Counted from the stretch's first letter, positions 1 to 5,095 are shown. The stretch is DNA of 5,095 nucleotides from Deltaproteobacteria bacterium (GCA_024277475.1 JAJRVC010000063.1:1-5095), one strand, 5' to 3'. The notes: generated by a model not told the origin, from the sequence alone. Numbers and translations are program-made.

Positions 1-1
1 A

Positions 2-172
2 TTCAAATCCCTCTTTAGACTCTTAAAAAACTACTTCAAGGGCCAAACCGTTGATTTTTATCCTCTTCGCCTCAAGGTCTCTGGTTCGTCTTTTGACAAA
101 AGTGTATGGAGCGCCCTGAGGGAGATACCTTACGGCGAGGTCAGAAGCTACTCGACCATTGCCCGGGCCATG
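2..172 (+). other. Partial O6-methylguanine-DNA methyltransferase (Ogt/MGMT) domain, lacking the active-site cysteine
   Basis: This is the left-hand domain of the chimeric frame. It shows the end of the N-terminal region (LKNYFKGQTVDF, matching the usual 'L..YF.G...DF' stretch), then F-x-x-x-V-W with W at residue 36, IPYGE at residues 42-46 and SYSTIARAMG. This order is the start of the helix-turn-helix DNA-binding part of the Ogt/Ada C-terminal family, which transfers alkyl groups from damaged guanine to a cysteine. In a complete protein the next stretch would be the arginine-finger RAVG and then the PCHR acceptor-cysteine motif. Both are absent because the sequence turns into DhaL. The true start lies left of the window. 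Confidence 0.75.
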
Positions 173-664
173 GGCATTGCGGAAAAGGTCATCGAGGAGT
201 CTGAAAAAAAAGAACTAAAAGGATTGCTCAAGGATGTCGGCTGGGGCGTGATGGGAGTTGACGGTGGCGCCACTGGTCCGCTGTTGGGCTCGTTTCTGAT
301 GGGTTTGAACAGCGGGGTCGGTGAGAAGGATGCAATCGATTGTCCAACGCTGGCTGCGATGTTTGAAGCCGGCTTAGCCGGCGTACGCCGGCAGTCCAGG
401 GCTCAGATTGGAGACAAAACCCTAATGGATGCCTTGCTGCCGGCGGTTGATGCCATTCGGCAGGCGGCTGATGCCGGAAAATCCATCAAAAAAGCGCTTG
501 AAAATGCAGCTGAGGCAGCAGAAAACGGTGCGATTTCTACTAAGGACTTTCAGGCCCGTTTCGGCCGTGCCAAGAATCTTGGCGAGCGCACTATTGGTTG
601 CCAGGACCCGGGTGCAACATCAATGGCCCTGATCTTCCGGGGATTTTTTGAAGGTTTGCCGTAA
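2..664 (+). CDS. In-frame chimera: Ogt/MGMT fragment joined to N-terminally truncated DhaL (dihydroxyacetone kinase subunit L)
   Basis: The frame is open from the left edge to the TAA at 662-664 (220 visible codons). Residues 1 to about 58 read as the middle of an O6-methylguanine-DNA methyltransferase. From the Met at 170 onward the protein is DhaL, the ADP/ATP-binding subunit that works with DhaK to phosphorylate dihydroxyacetone in the cytoplasm. DhaL signatures, counted from that Met, are a GGATGPLLGSF glycine-rich loop near residue 32, GDKT at 81-84, and LGERTIGCQDPGATS starting at 137. A complete DhaL is about 210 residues. Here roughly the first 45 are missing, including the GDxDHG aspartates that bind Mg-nucleotide, so activity is doubtful. 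No ribosome binding site precedes the ATG at 170, which argues that translation enters from upstream. It lies 51 bases before the aldolase gene, probably in one transcript. A natural deletion or an assembly chimera both fit. Domain identity is confident; the integrity of the gene is not. Confidence 0.8.
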   Translation, partial: FKSLFRLLKNYFKGQTVDFYPLRLKVSGSSFDKSVWSALREIPYGEVRSYSTIARAMGIAEKVIEESEKKELKGLLKDVGWGVMGVDGGATGPLLGSFLMGLNSGVGEKDAIDCPTLAAMFEAGLAGVRRQSRAQIGDKTLMDALLPAVDAIRQAADAGKSIKKALENAAEAAENGAISTKDFQARFGRAKNLGERTIGCQDPGATSMALIFRGFFEGLP

Positions 665-715
665 TTGGCGGACGTCTCGAAATTTCAACAACTATTATAA
701 AAGGAGAACCAGGTT

Positions 716-1591
716 ATGCCGGATATGGAAGGAAATAAAGAAGCAAAGCAATATCATGGCGATGTTGTGCAGAAAACAGAGGGTTTTTTCCTCAAAGGCT
801 CCAATTCTCTGGAATGGGGCATGAAGGACCGGTTGGCTCGCATATTTAATCCGGTATCGGGCCACACGGTGATGCTGGCCTTTGATCACGGCTACATCAT
901 GGGACCTACCTCCGGGCTGGAGCGTATGGATCTGACGATTGTGCCGCTGATCGAGTACGCCGACTGTATCATGTGTACGCGGGGCGCATTGCGCACGCTT
1001 GTGCCGCCGACGGCCGGTAAGCCCGTTTCATTGCGGTATTCAGCCGGGACGACGGTCCTGACTGAGCTGAACGATGAGTGCGTCATGGACATCGAAGAGG
1101 CGATCCGCATCAACGCGTCCCTGCTGGCAGTCATGGTGGCCGTAGGCGATCGTTATGAAGCAGTTACGATTCGAAACCTGACCCGTACGGTTGACCTAGG
1201 ATCGCGTTTCGGGATTCCAACATTAGGTGTCACCGCAATCGGCAAAGACATGGCACGTGACGCACGCTACCTGTCGATGGCTTCCCGTGTATGTGCCGAG
1301 AACGGTGCGCATGTTGTCAAAACCTATTACTGTGAAGGCTTTGAGAAGGTTGCCGCAACCTGTCCGGTGCCGATCGTGCTTGCCGGCGGCAAGAAGCTGC
1401 CTGAGCTGGATGCTTTGACCATGGCCTACAAGGCCATAGATCAGGGCGCATCCGGGGTGGATATGGGGCGCAACATCTTCCAGGCAGGCGATCCAATCGC
1501 GATGATCCAGGCGGTGCGGGCAGTCGTGCATGACATGGAAACCCCGGAAAAAGCTTTTGACCTTTACAACACGTTGAAAAGTGAAAAGTAG
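716..1591 (+). CDS. lsrF: LsrF-like class I aldolase/thiolase (DeoC/FbaB/LacD family), 3-hydroxy-5-phosphonooxypentane-2,4-dione thiolase-like
   Basis: The 291-residue product matches the length of E. coli LsrF as I recall it and resembles it throughout. LsrF is a cytoplasmic TIM-barrel enzyme that transfers an acetyl group from phosphorylated autoinducer-2 breakdown product to CoA, giving acetyl-CoA and dihydroxyacetone phosphate. Visible landmarks are LARIFNP, AFDHG at residues 55-59, GPTSGLERMD, MCTRG, and IKTYY-like VVKTYY, whose Lys202 sits where the Schiff-base lysine of LsrF (Lys203) lies. Phosphate-binding AGGKK is at 223-227 and GVDMGRNIF at 247-255. The start is set by AAGGAG at 701-706, nine bases before the ATG; a second ATG at 725 has no better site. 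No lsrK, lsrR or transporter is seen, and its neighbours are DhaL and a sugar isomerase. A role in sugar-phosphate cleavage rather than quorum-signal breakdown is therefore plausible. Family assignment is firm, substrate uncertain. Confidence 0.88.
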   Translation: MPDMEGNKEAKQYHGDVVQKTEGFFLKGSNSLEWGMKDRLARIFNPVSGHTVMLAFDHGYIMGPTSGLERMDLTIVPLIEYADCIMCTRGALRTLVPPTAGKPVSLRYSAGTTVLTELNDECVMDIEEAIRINASLLAVMVAVGDRYEAVTIRNLTRTVDLGSRFGIPTLGVTAIGKDMARDARYLSMASRVCAENGAHVVKTYYCEGFEKVAATCPVPIVLAGGKKLPELDALTMAYKAIDQGASGVDMGRNIFQAGDPIAMIQAVRAVVHDMETPEKAFDLYNTLKSEK

Positions 1592-1598
1592 GTATAGG

Positions 1599-1621
1599 GG
1601 TTCAAAGGTTCAAGGGTTCAA
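1599..1621. repeat. Three GGTTCAA copies at an exact 8-base period
   Basis: GGTTCAA occurs at 1599-1605, 1607-1613 and 1615-1621, beginning 7 bases after the aldolase stop codon. The single linking bases are A and G, and a GTTC follows. There are no stem-forming arms and no T tract, so it is not a terminator by itself. It could be a small dispersed repeat or a slippage product. Confidence 0.6.
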
Positions 1622-1719
1622 CGTTCCATCTTTGTTCCTGGATTGCATTTGGGATGCGTATTTACGAGAAAAGCATTTGCTTCGTCAGGCTTAGTCCAAA
1701 AATTGGATGCAAATTGAAA

Positions 1720-1733
1720 ATTGAATGTTCAAT
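1720..1733. repeat. Short inverted repeat ATTGAA-TG-TTCAAT before the cupin gene
   Basis: Arms 1720-1725 and 1728-1733 are perfect complements around a two-base centre, and a further direct ATTGAA lies at 1713-1718. The site is 12 bases before the Shine-Dalgarno sequence of the following gene. It could be a protein-binding half-site pair. The gap has no convincing -35/-10 pair, so the cupin gene may be read through from the aldolase. Confidence 0.35.
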
Positions 1734-1761
1734 CGTAATAAGATAAAGGGAGTTTATCGTA

Positions 1762-2373
1762 ATGACATCACTACCCAAATATAAATCCTACAAAAACGAA
1801 GACTTTTACACCCCGGATGGGAAGTTTATCACCCAGATTGCTCGGAACGTATATTATGAAATGATGGAGTTCTTTAAGTATCCTATTTCCGAACGCTTAC
1901 GAGGAGAAGATTTTTGGGCCAAAGATTTTAATATCGGCAAGTTCACTGAATCCGGTTTGGCGGGCATTTTCTGGATAAGCAGTCCTGAATACAACATCAG
2001 CGGTCACGAGATGTTTCTTTTGCCGAACCAAAGCGTTCCCGAGCACTATCATGTCGCTACCGAAAATACAGCTGCCAAGCTGGAAGCCTGGCATGTGCGT
2101 CACGGCCGGGTCTATATCTACAGCGAGGGGGAGCAAACTGCTGGAGTTGAGAACCGGATTCCGTCAAGCCATAAAGACTGCACCCTGGCAAAGAACGAAA
2201 TCATCGTCAAGCCCGGTGAAGTCGCCACGCTTGCCAATCCAACCGAAAGGCATTGGATGAGGGCTGGACCCGAAGGCGCCATTGTCACCGAATACGCCAC
2301 CCATCACGACCATGACGGTCTTCGCTTCAGTCATCCCGATGGCATATTTTTTACAGTGGATTTGGATGACTGA
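1762..2373 (+). CDS. Cupin-fold sugar isomerase, D-lyxose isomerase family
   Basis: The 203-residue soluble protein has a single cupin barrel. First-motif residues PEHYH place His95 and His97, KLEAWH places Glu108, and the second motif NPTERHW places His164, together forming the expected His-His-Glu-His metal site. The segments RHGRVYIYSEGEQT and AGPEGAIVTEYAT closely follow the pattern of B. subtilis YdaE and related D-lyxose ketol-isomerases, which interconvert D-lyxose and D-xylulose or D-mannose and D-fructose with Mn2+. The N-terminal 60 or so residues (YKNEDFY, FFKYPISERL) are longer than in YdaE and I do not recognise them. The start is supported by AAGGGAG at 1746-1752, nine bases upstream. 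It follows the aldolase by 170 bases and ends 39 bases before a terminator, so it probably closes the sugar operon. Family confidence is good; the actual sugar is unknown and could be an unusual aldose or a phosphosugar. Confidence 0.8.
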   Translation: MTSLPKYKSYKNEDFYTPDGKFITQIARNVYYEMMEFFKYPISERLRGEDFWAKDFNIGKFTESGLAGIFWISSPEYNISGHEMFLLPNQSVPEHYHVATENTAAKLEAWHVRHGRVYIYSEGEQTAGVENRIPSSHKDCTLAKNEIIVKPGEVATLANPTERHWMRAGPEGAIVTEYATHHDHDGLRFSHPDGIFFTVDLDD

Positions 2374-2412
2374 AAATTGAGACGAATTCAGTTTGTTTTT
2401 ATGCGTATGACT

Positions 2413-2449
2413 GGGCTGATGATAGAACTGCATCGATTCAGCCCTTTTT
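2413..2449 (+). terminator. Rho-independent terminator after the cupin gene
   Basis: GGGCTGA at 2413-2419 pairs perfectly with TCAGCCC at 2438-2444, and five T residues follow directly at 2445-2449. The 18-base loop can be shortened by inner GAT/ATC pairing (2421-2423 with 2432-2434). The position, 40 bases after the stop codon, suits the end of the sugar operon. Confidence 0.75.
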
Positions 2450-2477
2450 CTAAAGAATAAATCTTTGATCCTGGAAA

Positions 2478-2508
2478 TCAATATTTCGATAGCCAGACGA
2501 AATATTGA
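2478..2508. repeat. 11-bp perfect inverted repeat with 9-base spacer
   Basis: TCAATATTTCG (2478-2488) and CGAAATATTGA (2498-2508) are perfect complements separated by 9 bases. No T tract follows (the next bases are CTACGGGTTTTCG), and a normal terminator already lies 29 bases upstream. It may be a regulator-binding site, a transcript-stabilising hairpin or a second weak terminator. Confidence 0.55.
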
Positions 2509-2644
2509 CTACGGGTTTTCGCGAGCAAGAGCCCGGCCAAGATCTTTCATCCTGCACATTTAGCATGACCGGCAAAATGAGGATTATCCCTTTTAAGACT
2601 CGCTTTGTACGATCAGGTTTCCTAATGGCGAGTTCCGACCTGTA

Positions 2645-2658
2645 AATTCAATTGAATT
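2645..2658. promoter_or_regulatory. 14-bp perfect palindrome AATTCAATTGAATT, possible operator
   Basis: The 14 bases read identically on both strands and end one base before the first copy of the 17-bp direct repeat. It sits in A+T-rich control DNA about 260 bases before the GntR start. Symmetric sites like this are typical of dimeric repressors, but low-complexity A+T DNA also makes such palindromes by chance. Confidence 0.35.
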
Positions 2659-2659
2659 G

Positions 2660-2676
2660 TATCTAAGATCTAAGAA
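2660..2676. repeat. 17-bp direct repeat, copy 1 (tandem TCTAAGA pair), candidate regulator site
   Basis: The 17 bases TATCTAAGATCTAAGAA are identical to those at 2828-2844, and identity stops exactly at both ends. Inside are two adjacent heptamers TCTAAGA around an AGATCT centre. Copy 1 lies beside the palindrome at 2645-2658. No clear promoter of its own is seen. Confidence 0.6.
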
Positions 2677-2804
2677 TTAACATGATTTATCATGCCTGTT
2701 TAACGTCTTGAAAAATATATTTGATATAAACATAATCAATTAAACCATAATACATAGTATTTTTTGCTAAATATCACTGTCGTTACATCCTGCAATAATT
2801 TGGC

Positions 2805-2833
2805 TTGACAAGTTTTAATTTAAAATATATCTA
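2805..2833 (+). promoter_or_regulatory. Probable sigma-70 type promoter of the GntR/one-carbon operon
   Basis: TTGACA at 2805-2810 is a perfect -35 consensus. The -10 is either TATATC at 2826-2831 (15-base spacer) or TATCTA at 2828-2833 (17-base spacer), each keeping only part of the consensus. The surroundings are strongly A+T-rich. The implied start near 2840 gives a leader of roughly 80 bases. The -10 overlaps the second 17-bp repeat, so a protein on that repeat would block the polymerase. Confidence 0.5.
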
Positions 2834-2844
2834 AGATCTAAGAA
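2828..2844. repeat. 17-bp direct repeat, copy 2, overlapping the promoter -10
   Basis: This copy is identical to 2660-2676 and starts 168 bases after it, which is 16 turns at 10.5 bases per turn. It covers the -10 and the expected transcription start. With the GntR-family gene starting 75 bases downstream, the simplest reading is an autoregulatory operator, with copy 1 as an auxiliary site. This is inferred from position and repetition only. Confidence 0.55.
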
Positions 2845-2876
2845 AGACAGTGTGATTATGGTATTAAAAACAGTCT

Positions 2877-2889
2877 GGGGATATTCCCC
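2877..2889 (+). other. Small GC-rich hairpin in the GntR leader
   Basis: GGGGA (2877-2881) pairs with TCCCC (2885-2889) across a three-base TAT loop. It is 20 bases before the GAGG ribosome binding site of the GntR gene. There is no T tract. It might affect leader stability, or it may be chance. Confidence 0.3.
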
Positions 2890-2918
2890 TATCCGGCAAA
2901 TAATTTTTTGAGGTTGTT

Positions 2919-3599
2919 ATGGCCTACTCACTTCCTACCCTAAGCCGTGTTGATATCCCTCCATCCATGCAGGAAATTGCATTTCAAGCCATCAAAAAGG
3001 CAATTATGCGCAAAGAATTCTTGCCGGGCAATATCTACAGCGAACAGGTTGTGGCTAAAGAGATCGGAATGTCCAAAACACCGGTTCATCAGGCTTTACT
3101 GGATCTTGAAAACAAAGGATTCGTCAGCCTTTTGCCTCGCAAAGGCTTCAAGGTGAATGTTCTTTCAGCCGAGAACATCCGCAACATGTTCGAACTGCGT
3201 CGAGCCCTTGAGCGTGCTGTAATTTTGAAAATAGCGCTCAGATTATCCGCTGAATCTATTCAGGATCTTGAAAAGATTATAGAAGATATCAAACAGACAC
3301 TGGACCCCATTGCCTTTCAGAAACATGATCGAGCATTCCACCGATATCTGGCATCGCTGAGCAATAACATCTATTTCATTAATGCCTTGAATACCGTGTG
3401 GGATTTGAGCGATTGGGTGGGTGCGTCTATCCTTCGTAAAAGAGGGGGGTACAATCAGGCCGCTAAGGAACATATGGTAATTTATGAATTTCTTACGGTC
3501 GGTAGGGCTGAAAAGGCAGCTGCGGCAATGGAAAGGCATCTTATCTCTACGGAATCGCGTTTTCTAAAAGGACTGGAGAATAATAGATGGAAAAATTAA
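2919..3599 (+). CDS. GntR family transcriptional regulator, FCD (FadR) subfamily
   Basis: This 226-residue DNA-binding protein has an N-terminal winged helix (about residues 15-85: AFQAIKKAIMRKEFLPG, SEQVVAKEIGMSKTPVHQALLDLENKGFV, then the LLPRKGFKV wing) and a C-terminal FCD ligand domain (about 90-220). The FCD metal-binding set is intact: Asp137 and His141 in HDRAFH, His185 in KEHMVIY and His207 in MERHL. Such regulators bind small carboxylates or similar metabolites and usually repress their neighbouring catabolic genes. GAGG at 2910-2913 lies five bases before the ATG. The 3' end overlaps the methyltransferase-like gene by 13 bases, so the two are co-transcribed and the regulator probably controls its own operon through the upstream 17-bp repeats. 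The family is clear; the effector is unknown, likely tied to the methylated substrate. Confidence 0.93.
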   Translation: MAYSLPTLSRVDIPPSMQEIAFQAIKKAIMRKEFLPGNIYSEQVVAKEIGMSKTPVHQALLDLENKGFVSLLPRKGFKVNVLSAENIRNMFELRRALERAVILKIALRLSAESIQDLEKIIEDIKQTLDPIAFQKHDRAFHRYLASLSNNIYFINALNTVWDLSDWVGASILRKRGGYNQAAKEHMVIYEFLTVGRAEKAAAAMERHLISTESRFLKGLENNRWKN

Positions 3600-4621
3600 A
3601 CCATCGAGAAAGGGTGATGGCCGCTTTAAGTGGGCAGGAGCCTGATCGTGTTCCTTACTGTGAATTAGCCATAGATCGGGTTTTTGCCGCCAATTTACTC
3701 GGGTGGCATGAAAAGCCTCATGTGAATGCTTTAGAAGAAGGTATGCATTTCACTATAGAAGAGGCTAAAAAAGTATCGATGGCGCTGGGGCTTGACAACA
3801 TTTTTTATCTGCGCCGCCAACCCGTTTATGTTGATACCTTTGTTGATGAAGAGGGTCGCACATTCCCCGGAACCGGTAAGATTAAGACCAAAGACGATCT
3901 TGCCATGATAAATCTTCCTGATCCGCACAAAGATGAATTCTACGCTGAAGCAGAACTATTTGCTAAGAACAAAGGTGATTATGCAGCTTTTTTTTTGACT
4001 AGGGGCGGTTTGGCACCGGCCATGCTCAGTATGGGGATCGATCACTTCTGCTTATCTCTCTACGATGACCTCAAACTGATCGAGCAATTACTCGATATCT
4101 ACTTTGGTTGGATGGAAGTGGTAGCCGAAAAGATCTGTCAACTTGATTTTGATGTATTTTGTATGGCAGATGATTTTGCTTTCAATACGGGCATGATGTT
4201 TTCACCCGCTGTGTTCAAAGAATTGCTGATTCCCCATTATCGCCGCATTGCCGAAAAAATAACGATTCCATGGGTTTTCCATAGTGACGGCAATATCAGC
4301 CAGGCAATCGATATGCTGATAGATCTTGGCGTGGCCGGGATTCACCCCATCGAAAAAGAAGCCATGGATATCCACCAGGTTAAAAAAGATTACGGCCATA
4401 AACTGTGTCTACTGGGCAATGTGGATTTGGTTCTTCTGGGTTCAGGGTCTCCACCGGAAGTTGAAAAAAAGGTGTTTGAGCTGATTCGTGAGATCGGTCC
4501 CGGCGGCGGATACATTATGACTAGTGGCAACAGTCTTGCTGATTACTTAAAACCGAAATGCGTTTTGGCCATCGCGCAGACAATTGAAAAACACGGCAGT
4601 TATCCCGTCAACCTGATATAA
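3587..4621 (+). CDS. Uroporphyrinogen decarboxylase (UroD/MtaA) family protein, probable corrinoid-dependent methyltransferase component
   Basis: This 344-residue TIM-barrel protein has the family N-terminus NHRERVMAALSGQEPDRVPY, a central DFDVFCMADDFAFNTGMMFSP segment, FHSDGN (His232-Asn236), IHPIE, GNVD and a C-terminal GGGY loop (306-309). Relatives MtaA and MtbA move a methyl group from a corrinoid protein to coenzyme M using a zinc held by His-x-Cys and a later Cys. Here His232 is kept, but the second ligand position is Asp234, and the GGGYIMTSGNS loop has no Cys. It therefore belongs to the large uncharacterised UroD-like branch. True HemE is unlikely because the gene sits between a GntR regulator and a corrinoid protein. 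GGAG at 3575-3578, eight bases before the ATG, sets the start inside the regulator gene, implying translational coupling. A run of nine T residues (3988-3996) is in frame. Likely role: methyl transfer between substrate or acceptor and the downstream corrinoid protein. Confidence 0.82.
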   Translation: MEKLNHRERVMAALSGQEPDRVPYCELAIDRVFAANLLGWHEKPHVNALEEGMHFTIEEAKKVSMALGLDNIFYLRRQPVYVDTFVDEEGRTFPGTGKIKTKDDLAMINLPDPHKDEFYAEAELFAKNKGDYAAFFLTRGGLAPAMLSMGIDHFCLSLYDDLKLIEQLLDIYFGWMEVVAEKICQLDFDVFCMADDFAFNTGMMFSPAVFKELLIPHYRRIAEKITIPWVFHSDGNISQAIDMLIDLGVAGIHPIEKEAMDIHQVKKDYGHKLCLLGNVDLVLLGSGSPPEVEKKVFELIREIGPGGGYIMTSGNSLADYLKPKCVLAIAQTIEKHGSYPVNLI

Positions 4622-4651
4622 ACCATTTATTGCTTGCGGAGAGATTGAAAT

Positions 4652-5095
4652 ATGGAAGAACTTATTGCAATCAAAGCAGCCACAATGGCTGGTGATCAAA
4701 AGAAAGTGAAGCAACTCACAAGCAATGCGATCGATCATGGACTACCTGCCGAACAGATTATTGAGAACGGTTTTATTGCGGCCATGCGTGTGGTTGGACA
4801 AAAATTCGGAGCCGGTGAAATATTTATTCCGGAAATGCTGATCGGTGCACGTGCTATGAAATCCGGCATGGAAATCGTGAAACCGCTGTTGGTTGGTGAA
4901 AATGTTCATTCCATCGCCAAGGTGGTCATCGGGACGGTGAAGGGCGACCTGCATGACATCGGCAAAAACCTGGTGGCAATGATGCTCGAAGGGGCCGGGT
5001 TTGAGGTAATCGATCTCGGCATTGATGTTTCCGTCAGTACCTTTGTAGCGGCGGTTAAGAAAGACCAGCCCTGTCTCGTAGCGATGTCGGCTTTG
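4652..5095 (+). CDS. Cobalamin-binding corrinoid methyltransferase protein (MtaC/MtbC/MttC-like), 3' end outside window
   Basis: The frame is open from ATG 4652 to the right edge (148 codons; the family is usually about 210 residues). Residues 1-85 form the helical B12-binding cap domain (GFIAAMRVVGQKFGAGEIFIPEM is typical), followed by the Rossmann-like B12 domain. The cobalt-ligating motif D-x-H-x-x-G is intact at Asp99, His101 and Gly104, within GTVKGDLHDIGKNLV. The S-x-L motif that cradles the nucleotide loop appears as the last three visible residues (146-148). The protein carries a methyl group on its corrinoid between two methyltransferases in the cytoplasm. GGAGAG at 4638-4643 precedes the ATG by eight bases, and the gene starts 30 bases after the UroD-family stop, so both are in one operon. 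Which substrate is demethylated (methylamine, methoxy compound, betaine-like or other) would be told by a methyltransferase gene not in view. Confidence 0.92.
   Translation, partial: MEELIAIKAATMAGDQKKVKQLTSNAIDHGLPAEQIIENGFIAAMRVVGQKFGAGEIFIPEMLIGARAMKSGMEIVKPLLVGENVHSIAKVVIGTVKGDLHDIGKNLVAMMLEGAGFEVIDLGIDVSVSTFVAAVKKDQPCLVAMSAL

Larger units (their letters stand above)
2374..2918. other. 545-base intergenic region between the sugar block and the one-carbon operon
   Basis: No credible gene is seen on either strand. From left to right it holds the intrinsic terminator, an 11-bp inverted repeat (2478-2508), a stretch of mixed composition, a 14-bp palindrome (2645-2658) abutting the first 17-bp direct repeat, a very A+T-rich stretch (about 2640-2850), a promoter, the second direct repeat, and a small GC hairpin before the GntR ribosome binding site. 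I looked for a cobalamin riboswitch because of the corrinoid gene downstream, and saw no B12-box-like core. Confidence 0.7.

Noticed and set aside
1223..1531. Minus-strand open frame of 102 codons inside the aldolase gene
   Set aside because: It is a shadow of the strongly conserved LsrF-like frame, which contains the catalytic lysine in this stretch.
1714..1744. TTGAAA (1714-1719) with TAAGAT (1739-1744) as a promoter for the cupin gene
   Set aside because: The spacer is 19 bases, the -10 is poor, and it would place the transcription start on top of the ribosome binding site.
2164..2481. Minus-strand open frame of 105 codons opposite the cupin gene end
   Set aside because: It overlaps a clear cupin coding region and the terminator, and its protein sequence resembles no family I know.
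2565..2645. A 26-codon open frame starting at ATG 2565 in the intergenic region
   Set aside because: There is no ribosome binding site, no recognisable sequence character, and a frame this short is expected by chance.
2775..2852. 7-bp inverted repeat CACTGTC (2775-2781) / GACAGTG (2846-2852) flanking the promoter
   Set aside because: The arms are short and 64 bases apart, and neither extends further; it could well be chance, so it is not listed as a feature.
2374..2918. Cobalamin riboswitch in the leader of the corrinoid operon
   Set aside because: No B12-box-like conserved core or matching stem architecture could be seen on the + strand.
3988..3996. Run of nine T residues in the UroD-family gene as a possible phase-variation or frameshift site
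   Set aside because: The frame is intact across it, the family alignment continues on both sides, and a metabolic enzyme is an unlikely phase-variable gene.

Overview
The window looks like bacterial chromosome from an anaerobe, possibly a sulfate reducer or related Desulfobacterota. That is an inference from gene content (a corrinoid-protein and UroD-family methyltransferase pair beside an FCD-type GntR regulator). No taxonomic marker gene is present. All genes supported here lie on the + strand, and nothing on the - strand looks real.

Left part (1-2373) is a sugar or triose-phosphate block. It opens with a reading frame running off the left edge. Its first 56 codons read as an O6-methylguanine-DNA methyltransferase (Ogt/MGMT) and the rest as a DhaL-type dihydroxyacetone kinase subunit lacking its N-terminus. 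The two pieces join in frame near base 170, and each lacks its catalytic motif at the join. Next is a full-length LsrF-like class I aldolase/thiolase (716-1591). After a 170-base gap with a short GGTTCAA repeat comes a cupin of the D-lyxose isomerase family (1762-2373), closed by a good intrinsic terminator. Together these suggest sugar isomerisation and aldol or thiolytic cleavage to dihydroxyacetone phosphate, with a DhaK/DhaL kinase feeding the same pool. The substrate cannot be read from the sequence.

Middle (2374-2918) is a 545-base non-coding region. It holds the terminator, an 11-bp inverted repeat, a 14-bp palindrome, and two identical 17-bp direct repeats 168 bases apart, the second overlapping a likely -10 element behind a perfect TTGACA. 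It is the probable control region of the next operon.

Right part (2919-5095) is a one-carbon operon: a GntR/FCD regulator (2919-3599), a UroD-family methyltransferase-like protein overlapping it by 13 bases (3587-4621), and the start of a cobalamin-binding corrinoid protein (4652 to the edge). The usual logic of such systems is that a substrate-specific methyltransferase methylates the corrinoid protein and a second enzyme passes the methyl on. The substrate-specific enzyme is not in the window and may lie beyond the right edge. The UroD-family member lacks the His-x-Cys...Cys zinc site of MtaA/MtbA, so its exact step is open.
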